Part shown: piece by piece, positions 41,478 to 50,102 of the stretch | Numbering within the stretch: the stretch's first letter is position 1 | How the letters are laid out: every line of letters starts with the position of its first letter | From: Acanthaster planci | Lineage: Eukaryota; Echinodermata; Asteroidea; Valvatida; Acanthasteridae | DNA length: 50,506 nt | Assembly (NCBI RefSeq): GCF_001949145.1 | Contig: NW_019091472.1 | Span: 1 to 50,506, forward strand | Reading direction: 5' to 3' | Made by a program: the position numbers and the translations under genes | The notes under the pieces: model-generated | Databases searched by the model: none | What the model saw: only the letters and a program-made list of their open reading frames with translations | Told to the model about the DNA's origin: nothing

Positions 41478-41678
41478 TTGTATGTATTGTATGTACAATT
41501 AATCCAATTAGTTATTGAGCTAGTTATAGCAGATAACTTGACCTATTACACCTACGAATACCTACGTGTAAAACACGAATTAAACAAATTTAAAATCCAT
41601 ATAATAAAATGGACATCAAATCAATACTCAGCGAGTCAAAAGTCGACACACAAAGCCCCGAATTTAAACCCAACGTAA
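41478..41678 (+). CDS. Small membrane ORF conserved in both Polintons
   Basis: 66 codons beginning MYVLYVQLIQLVIELVIADN, a membrane segment, then YYTYEYLRVKHELNKFK. It overlaps the next gene (ATG 41,609) in another frame. The counterpart is 10,819-11,001 on minus. Confidence 0.4.
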   Translation: MYVLYVQLIQLVIELVIADNLTYYTYEYLRVKHELNKFKIHIIKWTSNQYSASQKSTHKAPNLNPT

Positions 41679-41936
41679 AAGATCGATTATATTCGGTCGC
41701 AGCCCCGGGTACGTGCGTATATTGGGCGTTGATACACCCATAGAATTTTTAGGCATCAACGTTGATTTGAAGTCTGAAGAAGACCTAACAAAAGATTTAA
41801 ATAACGATCCCGTAATTAGCCAAACAATGGACATTTTTTGAGCGAGATCTGCTACAAATACGGCGTATATATATCGCCCCTAGTAGCAACGACAATTGCT
41901 ACTAGTAATTACGACAAAACATTTAGCTATTAATAA
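41609..41936 (+). pseudogene. Polinton conserved protein of unknown function (MDIKSIL type), decayed
   Basis: ATG at 41,609 follows CATATAATAAA. MDIKSILSESKVD, then shifted frames with FLGINVDLKSEEDLTKDLN and NDPVISQTM, then KYGVY near 41,858. Several indels. The same protein is at 10,425-10,882. Likely membrane-linked because of its hydrophobic end; no family known to me. Confidence 0.45.
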
Positions 41937-41956
41937 AAATACGTCTACTATAAAAG

Positions 41957-42297
41957 ATGTCAACAGAACAACAGCCAACGATAGCACCGACCCCAGCACC
42001 GAGTCCAGCAAAGAGTCCAGTCAAAACACAGTTACAAACGGCGACAGAAGTAAAAAACCCAAAACGCGTAGAACAAGGTAAACGCCTAGCCGACTCAACA
42101 AAAAGATGAAGCAGCAATTGGCCAGGCTGAAAGCGGGTGAACCTGAACCCGAGCTTGAAACAAAAGCAGAAAATAAAGTCTATAAAACCGTCGCAGCCTA
42201 CAGAAATTTAATTATAGGCGGCTTAGCAATTTGTGGAATCGCATTATTTTTAATGTTGAAAAATAGGCCCACCGAATCAAAAACGCCGGCAATTTAA
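41957..42297 (+). pseudogene. Polinton membrane-anchored Pro/Thr-rich protein, one frameshift
   Basis: ATG at 41,957 (MSTEQQPTIAPTPAPSPAKS) begins a Pro/Thr/Ser-rich, disordered region with KNPKRVEQGKRLADS. After a shift near 42,080 the frame from 42,106 continues MKQQLARLKAGEPEPELETK and a C-terminal membrane segment NLIIGGLAICGIALFLML. In Polinton 1 only the N-terminal part remains. Topology suggests a tail-anchored virion or scaffold protein. Confidence 0.5.
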
Positions 42298-42409
42298 GCA
42301 CCACCAAAAGTTCAAACTAATGTACCCACGCCCGAAATTCTAGACACGGAATAGTTTTTAAAGCGGGTAAATTTAAAAACAACAAGTTTAAAAAACGGTA
42401 TTCAATAAA

Positions 42410-42670
42410 ATGAGTAACGCTAAAGCTATAGACGTAAACGGTTTTGCTGATACGGTTTACCACGGTGCCGTAGTCAGCCAAATTTCCATGGGATATACCA
42501 TGCTAAGTAACAAGCTATTTAAAATTAAGCCGCTCGATTTAAATAAATTGTCGGTAGAAGACGCGATAAAATTGACCGCAGTGTCAAGCGGTGCATTAAG
42601 CGGCAAGTGTCAAACGGCTGGCTCGTGTCACGGCAATTGCCGGCAAGTTTATCCACGGGTTAAAAAGTAG
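42410..42670 (+). CDS. Polinton 86-aa protein
   Basis: ATG at 42,410 is preceded by TATTCAATAAA. The open frame reads MSNAKAIDVNGFADTVYHGA, then MLSNKLFKIKPLDLNKLSVE and IKLTAVSSGALSG, then a Cys-rich end that may result from a late frameshift. The LNxLSxxDAxKLT-type pattern with small hydrophobic residues is common among short Polinton proteins. Deleted in Polinton 1. Confidence 0.45.
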   Translation: MSNAKAIDVNGFADTVYHGAVVSQISMGYTMLSNKLFKIKPLDLNKLSVEDAIKLTAVSSGALSGKCQTAGSCHGNCRQVYPRVKK

Positions 42671-42719
42671 GTTTTTAAAAAGCAAGTCAAAATAAGAACC
42701 GGTTTATTATAAAGTGACA

Positions 42720-43915
42720 TGGCAGAAGGCGGATTTGACCCGAAAGAAATACCCCTATTGGACAGAGGGGAAGAAAATTTAGCAGGCGTCGAAAATTTTG
42801 AAGACTCTTTAGACACCATCGACATTGACGATAAACTCAATACGTCTTTTACTTCTGGCTCGGTCAGACCAAAATTAACCGTTGATCCTAGGCCAGACAC
42901 ATTAGAATTGGGTACGCGGCAATTTCAAATTAATCCCAGGGTGAACCAGTTTTACGCCCATTATAAAGAGCGACAGGACGTGCCAATTTTGCCCCGGTAC
43001 AAAATTTTTTTGAATATCGAGCAAATCGAGGTTTATTTTCACGGGCACAGACAAATACCCTAAAGAAATATTATTAACGGGTAAAAAGAGCCCAGACACA
43101 TTGGTAACGTTGGGCACTATAGCAGACCGCGCTAAAAAGCCGGCTATTCTGGGCCGGAATTTGTGAGAGACATTTTAGGATTTAAAAACTACGGCATAAA
43201 AATAGCCCAGGTAGACCAAGGTTTGAAAACGATTCCACCCGAAACGATAGCCCCGGAAGAATTACCCGAAGTGGCGAAGCAAGTGAACGAAATCGTGCAA
43301 GAAGTTACAGAAGACGAGCAAATGCAGACTGAGAAAGAAGGATTAAACTTGCGAGAATTGAAAGCTCTAAATAATTCGCTACAGACCACAAAAAGGCGCG
43401 CTAATTTTAAACCAGGGTAAATTAGATCAGTTGGACAAAAACATTCAACAAGTCAAAAAACGAATTTGAAGAAACTATCACCGATGCAGAGCGAGCAGAA
43501 CTGTTGGTGCAATTGGACGACTTACAAGTTGAAAGACGCGACTTGACATTGGGCAAAAAAATTAGGGTGTTGTTTAGGGAACAGGGCATTACGATAGCGA
43601 GCATTTTAACGGCTTTTGGGTTGGCGGTCAGTACAATTGTAGCTAGCTTGGTTGCCAGCACCGGCCCCGGTCCCCCAAACTGGCACTAGAGCCGGACCCT
43701 ACCCCGGACCGCCCTCAAAAGGAGGTATAGTAGATTGGGTTAAACGACAGCATTTAAACTGGGCTTGCAAGCGCTTGCAGCATTTTCGAAAATTTATTAG
43801 CAGTATTTTAGGTTGGATATTAAACGTGGCGCGTAAGCCAATAGGTTGGGTGTCCGATCACGTGTGAACTTTATTTCTGGGGGTGGGCGTTTTAATTTTA
43901 AATTACGTGTAAAAG
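42720..43915 (+). pseudogene. Polinton long coiled-coil/membrane protein, decayed
   Basis: ATG at 42,720 gives an acidic N-terminus (MAEGGFDPKEIPLLDRGEEN), then LELGTRQFQINPRVNQFYAH and ILPRYKIF. Frameshifts at about 43,015 and 43,100 lead to VRDILGFKNYGIKIAQVDQ, then the coiled coil (EIVQEVTEDEQMQTEKEG, LRELKALNNSLQTTKR). Later segments in other frames carry IRVLFREQGITIASIL, a hydrophobic stretch, a Pro/Gly hinge and LGWILNVARKPIGWVSDHV. The Polinton 1 copy (9,190-10,243) is more intact. Possible roles: internal virion membrane or scaffold protein. Confidence 0.6.
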
Positions 43916-44262
43916 ATGTAAGCAGTTTATCCGGTAAAAAAACGGTTTTTTTTCTCGGTACAACATGCATGCGGCAGCCGCAACTGCAAGCGTTCCTATT
44001 GTCAACGACAATAGGTATTGTTTGGTGGTGGAAAAAGATCCGGCTTTAAAATTTTCAGACTAGGTTCTTTTTCTTCAACGTTTTCGTCAAAATTGGTTCC
44101 CTCTGAAACATCGCTAGAATTTAAGGTTGGCCAGTTGTTTTTATTTACCACGATTGCCCAATGACTAAAGTTGTGACTTTTAAATAGAGCTTTTTTAAAA
44201 AGTGGTGCAGTGGGATAGACCGGTTGTGGTTCCTCGTACTTGGCCGACGTGCTAAAACTTAC
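43916..44262 (-). pseudogene. Capsid B remnant with a nearly complete internal deletion
   Basis: On minus from about 44,262: TAPLFKKALFKSHNFSHWAI then VVNKNNWPTLN, joined directly to SSDVSEGTNFDENVEEKEPS, then a membrane tail LSLTIGTLAVAAAACMLY. In Polinton 1 the matching N-terminal and C-terminal pieces are separated by about 900 bp of capsid B coding sequence. The core of the virion protein is therefore deleted here, with both ends kept. Confidence 0.55.
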
Positions 44263-44610
44263 TCGCCAAGTTTTTTGGTAAGATCTTTTTCAAAAACTGC
44301 CACCCTTCGTTTGGCTAGCCCATCAGCTTCTTAGTTCACTTGTCGTTCAAATTCGGCTTTACTCGTCGATTTACTTTTTCAATTTCGTAGTCGTATTTAC
44401 GCGAATCTTTTCTTTCATCTCGTTAAATTTTTTAAGCTTGGAAAAATTAAAACAAATTCATCCTGCGACACGTCATCGTCTTCGATTGTGTGTGATACAT
44501 ATTCGTCGATGGTGTTTAGTTTCCCATTCAGTTTCGGTGGATTTGTAATGTTGAAGTGATTTGATTTTCTAATTAAAACGTCTGCTCACTTTTGGTCTAA
44601 TAAAAAGTGT
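44263..44610 (-). pseudogene. Gene C remnant, coiled-coil tail
   Basis: From about 44,560 the minus strand reads NTIDEYVSHTIEDDDVSQDE then FVLIF, KFNEMKEKIRVNTTTKLKK and a degraded end VFEKDLTKKLGE. It matches 6,230-6,492; the upstream hydrophobic half is deleted and the piece follows directly on gene B sequence. Confidence 0.5.
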
Positions 44611-44637
44611 GTGTCTCCATTTTTAGTAAAAGGGTTT

Positions 44638-44924
44638 TTAAAGAACTTGTCCGGGAAGTTTAAACTTTATAACGGCGTTGTCCCAGTGTTTCTCTGAGAC
44701 TTGAAACAGGTTTTTTACAGTTTGTGCAGTTTCCCCGGTTACGTCTTGATAACAGACGGCATTTAAAGCTCGGAGAGGCTTGCCTCTAGAAATCTTGCTG
44801 TCCAAAACTCTGCCTCATCTGAATAAATGTGCGTCAATACTAGTCCGCAATCGGAACAGACTAATTTAAATTCTACTTCGTTTTTATTGGTGTGTGGGCA
44901 CCTTTCTTCTTGTACGGAGGACAT
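44638..44924 (-). pseudogene. Polinton zinc-ribbon protein, one frameshift
   Basis: ATG at 44,924 opens 53 codons: MSSVQEERCPHTNKNEVEFK then LVCSDCGLVLTHIYSDEAEF, stop 44,763. The CPHx(n)CSDCGLVL pattern resembles the zinc ribbon at the start of TFIIB-like factors, though the first pair is Cys/His. A shifted frame continues the protein (RGKPLRALNAVCYQDVTGET, then KHWDNAVIKFKLPGQVL) to 44,638. No cyclin fold is visible, so a true TFIIB homologue is doubtful. It may be an element transcription factor or a zinc-binding virion protein. Confidence 0.45.
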
Positions 44925-45059
44925 TTTTGTCGATTAATTCGTAAAGCTGACTAATGTACGGTGATGTTGTCAAGTTTTTAATAATAGTTATTTATTTTAG
45001 GAACGTAAAATTAACCCCAGTAATTCCGGGGATAACCGAGGTTCAAAATGGTTTTTAGC

Positions 45060-45200
45060 AATTAACCTACCGAGTCGGGTGGATCTACTTTAATTAAATC
45101 TTTGATATCGACGTCGTATTTATGTATTCAATTATTAAACCAATTTCATATAAATCGGGCGAGTTTAGACGCGGAATTAGATGGGTGATTCGTTCTCTCG
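45060..45200 (-). pseudogene. Gene A C-terminal fragment
   Basis: The minus strand near 45,205-45,070 carries HARENESP, NWFNN and YDVDIKDLIKVDPPDS, matching the C-terminal part of gene A at 5,035-5,190. The gene A start is absent; the cysteine-rich gene runs into this piece in frame. Confidence 0.45.
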
Positions 45201-45610
45201 CGCATGCCTAATTTTTATGTGTTGCTTGTCCACGAGTGCCACGTGATCTATGCCTTCCAACTCGACACAATTTACGCAACAGTTGCAATCGATACAACCT
45301 AAACATTTTATATAATTGACGCAATCGAAACATACTTCGCAGCTGTCCAAGGCATTCGATGTTCGCAGCCGTAGGAATTGAAACAAACCACGCAATTTGT
45401 ACATTCCTAGCAGTCGTCACACGTCGAGCACTGGGTGCATTTCACGCAATTGTGACATTTGTCGCAGTTGTAGCATTCTTTACAATCGATGCATACGAAC
45501 AAACAGTCGGAATTTAAACAGTGAGTGCAACAGTTCGAATTTACCAAGTTCACTGACTCCGTCGTGTCTTGGCAAAAGTGACAATTCACGTTGGTTTTTT
45601 GGTCTGGCAT
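45177..45610 (-). pseudogene. Cysteine-triplet-repeat protein 1, one stop and one frameshift
   Basis: ATG at 45,610: MPDQKTNVNCHFCQDTTESV, then CTHCLNSDCLFVC leading into an uninterrupted run in which every third residue is Cys (CIDCKECYNCDKCHNC, then VKCTQCSTCDDC). A TAG at about 45,405-45,407 interrupts the array, which resumes with ECTNCVVC and, after a frameshift, CEVCFDCVNYIKCLGCIDC and NCCVNCVE. About 30 Cys in all. Strict CxxCxxC periodicity suggests a metal cluster or a disulphide-stabilised solenoid. The tail runs into gene A sequence. Paralogue of the gene at 45,938-46,186. Confidence 0.6.
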
Positions 45611-45617
45611 CTCTGCT

Positions 45618-45886
45618 TTATACAGGGGTCTTAAAAAAGTATGTTATTTTTTCTCGGCCTTTAAAACGAATCATGTGAAAACGTCTATTTGAATCATTAG
45701 TTACTGAATGTGCATAATCGTCTTCTATCGCTGTTACAAGTGCAAGGTAGTCTCGGGGTATAGGTCGTGCTGGGAGATGTTCTAAATACTCTTCTAGGTC
45801 CTCGTATTGTTCGGCCTCGTCATTTTCAATAATTAAGCCTAGTTTTCCCAGGTCGTTTCCGGAAGATTTGGCGTTCTAAATCTCAT
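45618..45886 (-). pseudogene. Polinton acidic small protein, unknown function
   Basis: ATG at 45,886, preceded closely by TTATAAAAAG, starts MRFRTPNLPETTW; a one-base shift gives a frame open to TAA 45,618 with about 80 codons. It has an acidic helix (LIIENDEAEQYEDLEEYLEH), then LPARPIPRDYLALVTAIEDD and a basic end RRFHMIRFKGREKITYFF. It lies between the two cysteine-rich genes on the same strand. Codon-level openness without an in-frame ATG supports a recently broken gene. No family recognised. Confidence 0.5.
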
Positions 45887-45937
45887 CTTTTTATAACAAC
45901 CGCGGTCGGTCTTTCTCTCGTTTAGAAATATTAAAAA

Positions 45938-46186
45938 TTATTCGCCTTGCACGTTTTTACAGTTGATGCAGTAAGTACAGCCGTGGCAGTAAACGCATTC
46001 AATACAAGTATCACACCGGGAGCAATCATAACAGCTGTCACAATCAGCACCTTTATTACAGGTGATGCAATTGATGCAACGTTTACAATCGCCACAGTTT
46101 TTACAGCCGTGGCTTCGATCCATGTGAATAGAATCTGAACAACCCCTGCAATCACGTGCGTCTATCACGTTGTTTGATTGAGCCAC
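45938..46186 (-). CDS. Cysteine-triplet-repeat protein 2, intact
   Basis: 82 codons from ATG 46,186: MAQSNNVIDARDCRGC, then a run with Cys at nearly every third residue (CKNCGDCKRCINCITC, a short NKGAD spacer, then CDSCYDCSRCDTCIEC and VYCHGCTYCINC) and a short NVQGE end. About 22 Cys in 82 residues, and no stop. It is the outermost gene at the right end of Polinton 2, immediately inside the terminal repeat. Paralogue of 45,177-45,610. Not found in Polinton 1. Confidence 0.65.
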   Translation of the reverse strand: MAQSNNVIDARDCRGCSDSIHMDRSHGCKNCGDCKRCINCITCNKGADCDSCYDCSRCDTCIECVYCHGCTYCINCKNVQGE

Positions 46187-46334
46187 GTGTTTGCAAAGGT
46201 GACAGTTGACGTTGATTTTGGGTTAGGTATCTCTGATTTCTTCCAGGGTTTTGGAAATTTATTTCATTTTTTTTCTCGGAGCGTTTGGGGTTTCCGGGTA
46301 GTGTTCATGTCTCAGTTTTTTATCTGCGGTCTTG

Positions 46335-46764
46335 AAATTTTATCTCATTTTCCCGGTGCGTTCGGGGAAGCCAGGGTAGTCCCGTTTTGGAGGTCACAAG
46401 GGCTGGGAAGTCCTTGCTGGTCTGGGAAGTCCTTGCTGGTGTGGGAAGTCACGTGGAAAGGTGTGAGAGGTCAGGGGGTGTTTGGCCCAGTAAGTTACGT
46501 GAAAAGGGGGAAATCCCTTGAAATGGAGGGTGAGAGGTTCTTTTTTATTTTTTTGACCCCGGCTTTAAAAAGGGTGAAAACTGTTGATGAAGTATAGGAG
46601 GTTTTTTTTCGAAAATGAAAAGGGGTTTTAAAAAGTTAGGGGTTTTGGACCGTTTTTGAAAAGGGTTGATAAGGTATAGGGGGTTTTCGTCGATGAGGTC
46701 ATCGAGGGTTTTTGGAAAATGGTGAAAATGTAGGCTGGTTGACAACTGTCCCATCCCTACTACT
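46335..46764 (-). repeat. Polinton 2 right terminal inverted repeat
   Basis: About 430 bp, the reverse complement of 33,435-33,846 with substitutions and an extra copy of an AGTCCTTGCTGGTCTGGGA unit (46,411-46,445). It ends TCCCTACTACT. Confidence 0.9.
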
Positions 46765-46769
46765 GCATG
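46765..46769. repeat. Target-site duplication of Polinton 2, right copy
   Basis: GCATG directly follows the terminal CTACTACT and repeats the left flank. Confidence 0.65.
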
Positions 46770-49013
46770 TAAGACTTGTATGGGCCCCCTACTTCAGTTT
46801 TCAATATTCACGGCATATTGTGAATTGGCCTGCTAATGAATTTTCTCTTCACCTATTACGTTGAATCGGGCGCTAGGTGACGAGCGAATGATATGAACAT
46901 GATTATTATTAAAACAATCTCAAAAAATCCACAAAAAATGCAGAAGTTCTAAAAAGTGATACATTCTAGTAAATCATTGTTACCTCCAGTCACCTGACTA
47001 AAAATGGTTAAAAAATATTTGGAGGCGCATTTAATTTTGCACTTCCAAAAGAAATTCGGAAAATCGGACCAAATTAATATTTCATTGGAGCTTTGTAGCG
47101 GGTATATGAAATCGACATTTATGAATCAAACTGTTTGGAGTTTGATTAAGTTTCACTGTAAAATGGAGATAAAATATTTCTCCATATGCAAACGTTACAA
47201 GCGAAAATTTGAAGTGCCCATAGGGTCAGCGCCCGCGCCACTTTCCGGTGCGCATTCCCTGATTGTAAAGTGTAGCAGCGCGCGAACGGGTATTTTCGTT
47301 CAGCCTAAACATTCTCTAGTCCTCGAAATTACAATTTTTAGAGGGCTGGATTAGTGTCCTGAGTCCTCGATGGATGGGTCATGCACCTGTTCTTTTTGAG
47401 AACAGTAATATGATAAACAACATGGATTACACAACCGTAAAAGACAAAAACGAACAGACGTACCACACAATCTTTAGGTGCGAAAGGTACTTACAGGGCA
47501 TTTACAAGTCTATTCAGTCTTTCTGGACTGATTTCCTTCATTTCTAACACGTGAGTGGAGCCAATGTAAATTGCAACCAATGAAAACATGCACTGGCCTT
47601 GTCCCAGCGCCCGGCCGCGGCGGCGGCCCGGGTTAAGTTGTGCCGAGGCATGGAGCGACATTTAGTGACTGATTTCATTCTTTGAATGTTGCCGTATAAA
47701 CCGCCCGCAGTTCAGAGATATTTTCCGCGTGAGAATGAATGCATAAACCGCGGCTTATATTCCGAAAAATTATGGTACATTAAAATTATATATTTATTAC
47801 CAAAAACAAACAAAAAAATACACACACAAAAACGAGTGGAACTTGAAAGCGAGTGGGGGGGGGGGTTCGTTCGAACCCCCGAATCCCCCCAGCCTATATA
47901 CGGGCTTGTTACCAACTACCGGTGAGAAGGGGAAAACATAACCTGCAAGGAATTATTGGGATTTTGTTTCAGTAAAAGGAGAATTTCACGTCATCTCTTT
48001 GGGCGGAAAGAACACGATGATGCCACCAAGGGAACGCAGGCCTCTTTTGTAAGTCCGCATTTTAATAACACTGAACCATGCAAAGACTTTGGCGCCGTTC
48101 CTAGGTGCATAATACACGAACGCCACACAGTTGTTATTATACAATACGAGCAGAGGCCTCCATACCAAGCAGAATTCGGGTCAAAAAGACTGGAACCTTT
48201 TTGAAAAACGGAATGCCTTTTTCAAAATCGTTAATTTTTTTTCAAATGAAACGTATTTTTAAAACGAGTGTCATTTTAAAAAGATGGTGTTTTTGACTTT
48301 TGGAATGTATTTTTGAAAAACCGAACAAAATTTTAAAGATGCAAAAGGCCCTTCATGTTTTTTTACATTCGAATGAATTCTTAAAGAGAAGGTGAAATTG
48401 TTGAGACGGAACATATTTACTAGATTGGAATGCATTTGTAAATAGTGAACGTGTTTTCAAAATTCCAGTAAGATTTTACAGATCCTTTATTTGGGGGGAA
48501 CGAATTTTTCAGGTCCAAACATTTTTTTAAGATTGGAATAAAATTGTTGATTCCGAATATAATTTTAAAATTAGAACACTTTTCCCAGTAGCTAAAAAGG
48601 GAAGGGTTCAAGATGGAAATTGATTTCATCTGATGGTCGTATTATTATGTGACAAGTCATGTGACACATATCAAGATGACAAGGATTTTAAATATTTCAC
48701 CGACCAACGCTTGTACTGTATCATCAATTTCCACTTGTAAGTAAATCTTGTAAGTACTTTGTCGCGAATTTTGTCACTAGTTTTAGATGAATGAAACCAG
48801 GGCCCAAGAAGGTGTGTTTTTCCACCATTACAATAATATCTTTATTTACAAATGGTAGCCATGTCATCTAAGAAACAGATGATTTTCAATGGGCCGTCTA
48901 ACAATATTAAAACAGCGAAGAACAATATACAATTATCCCCGCATGCACAGGACCAGAGAACTGAACTCAGGGACAGGTGGACACTCGCATTCTAACTTTT
49001 GTGTCGATTGGCC
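46770..49013. other. Non-coding, host DNA downstream of Polinton 2
   Basis: Presumed continuation of the host intron. The longest frame (47,004-47,354, plus) shows no known domain and is AT-driven. A GC-rich block (GGCCGCGGCGGCGGCCCGGG) lies at about 47,612-47,631 and a poly-G run at 47,857-47,867. I find no further oxygenase exon. Confidence 0.45.
48180..48610. repeat. AT-rich degenerate tandem repeat, about 30-bp period
   Basis: Words such as GGAATGYATTT and TTTTAAAAA recur every 28-35 bp with heavy drift (for example 48,210, 48,300, 48,428 and 48,532). An old minisatellite-like stretch; the period is an estimate by eye. Confidence 0.4.
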
Positions 49014-49050
49014 TGAGCAGCCGTTTATTGAAGTTGACACAGTGCAGTTT

Positions 49051-49360
49051 GTTCCCGCCCGAAGCTGGTAACGCGGAACTGCAAAAAAATTACATAGCGC
49101 ACAATCAAAGTATAGCTAGTCAGCAATATATGGAAATAGTTCCCACCCGAAGCTGGTGACGCGGAACTGCAAGTATATCTTACATTGCGTTTCAGGCAAA
49201 GTGTAGCTATTCAGCAAAAATTACAGAGATTGTTCCCGCCCGAGCCTGGTGACGCGGAACATCAACTCATATCAGCAAATACATAGAGCTATTAGCAAAA
49301 TGTATGAAAAGCAATTATCATATCAGCATTTGTTTCCGCCCAAAGCACATGGAGCGGTAA
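49051..49360. repeat. Four tandem units of 88-100 bp
   Basis: GTTCCCGCCCGAAGCTGG or close variants start at 49,051, 49,139, 49,232 and 49,332, each followed by GACGCGGAA-type sequence. Three units occur in the Polinton 1 insertion (12,142, 12,052 and 12,001, reading minus). Position at the element end suggests promoter or replication-control repeats. Confidence 0.8.
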
Positions 49361-50102
49361 ATTAATTTTGGAATGTACCTACGCGGTACAAAGCCTTCGA
49401 TTTGCAAATTCAATCAGAAATTACATCTGGCAGAATGCAAAATTACCAAACTTTCATGGACAAATTAACAAGGAATTACTCCAGCGTACAATAACTTTAG
49501 GCCAACCATCAAACGCTGGGATCGCACAGCAATTTCCACGAGGTGCAGCCCGACTTGGGCTTACACTGGGTTGCTGGAATTACGGGCAACTAATGAGTAT
49601 TTTCAACAACCACTTACAGCTATTTATGTCAAACGACAGAAATTAGTGAGTACGAAATGGCTTTTCTTAATTTGGCCCTTAATAATCCAGTGCCTCCCCC
49701 GACAAAGGAGGGGGTCAGGCCTTTCCTTTCGACACATTCCCATAAGTGTCGTAAATAAGAATACAATGCCTTAAAACCGAGGTCAATTTGCGGTCCCTGA
49801 ATGAAATTCACGCCAAACGGGCTTGTTGCTGAATGAAGTCGGTAACATGACCGCCGCCAAATAGACCTCAGGTGGTGGTATTGAGGGGAGATGCAACAGG
49901 CAAACAATAGGGCGCCAGGGCTTGGTAGAAGTTGTCGAGAATGAACGAACAACTATCATTAGTCAAATGAAATCTGAAGCAGGGAGGGGAGTGCGCGGCG
50001 TCGAAACCATGGGTTTGACTAAACCATTGAAAACCATGCCAAGCCCTCTGATAAGACAAGTTTGTGCGGGGGCCACCGCGTCATGCAAAAGACTCTGGAC
50101 CT

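Larger units (their letters stand above)
33435..46764. mobile_element. Polinton 2, full-length but decayed Polinton/Maverick element
   Basis: The element is 13,330 bp. Ends AGTAGTGGGGATGGGACAG and (reverse complement) AGTAGTAGGGATGGGACAG differ by one base, and similarity continues for over 400 bp inward. It contains the Polinton hallmark set: protein-primed-type DNA polymerase B, retroviral-type integrase, two virion protein genes and an FtsK/A32-type packaging ATPase. The usual adenain-like cysteine protease is not found. Almost every long gene has frameshifts, so this is an old endogenous copy. It lies about 425 bp 3' of a host exon. Confidence 0.92.

Noticed and set aside
45397-45678. Plus-strand open frame rich in Cys/Ser/Asn
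   Set aside because: It is the antisense shadow of the cysteine-triplet gene on the minus strand, whose periodic codons keep the opposite strand open.
46178-46597. 139-codon plus-strand frame, and frames at 33,497-33,785
   Set aside because: They lie in the terminal inverted repeats and reflect low-complexity TIR sequence.
47004-47354. 116-aa plus-strand frame
   Set aside because: No domain, no splice-site framing and no oxygenase signature; probably chance.
49368-49952. Frames MECTYAVQSL... and the antisense GTGLLRAKL frame
   Set aside because: Shared with 11.5-12.1 kb, but this is the non-coding 3' region of a DIRS-like element; similarity reflects repeat copies rather than a host gene. 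A small element-encoded protein is not excluded.
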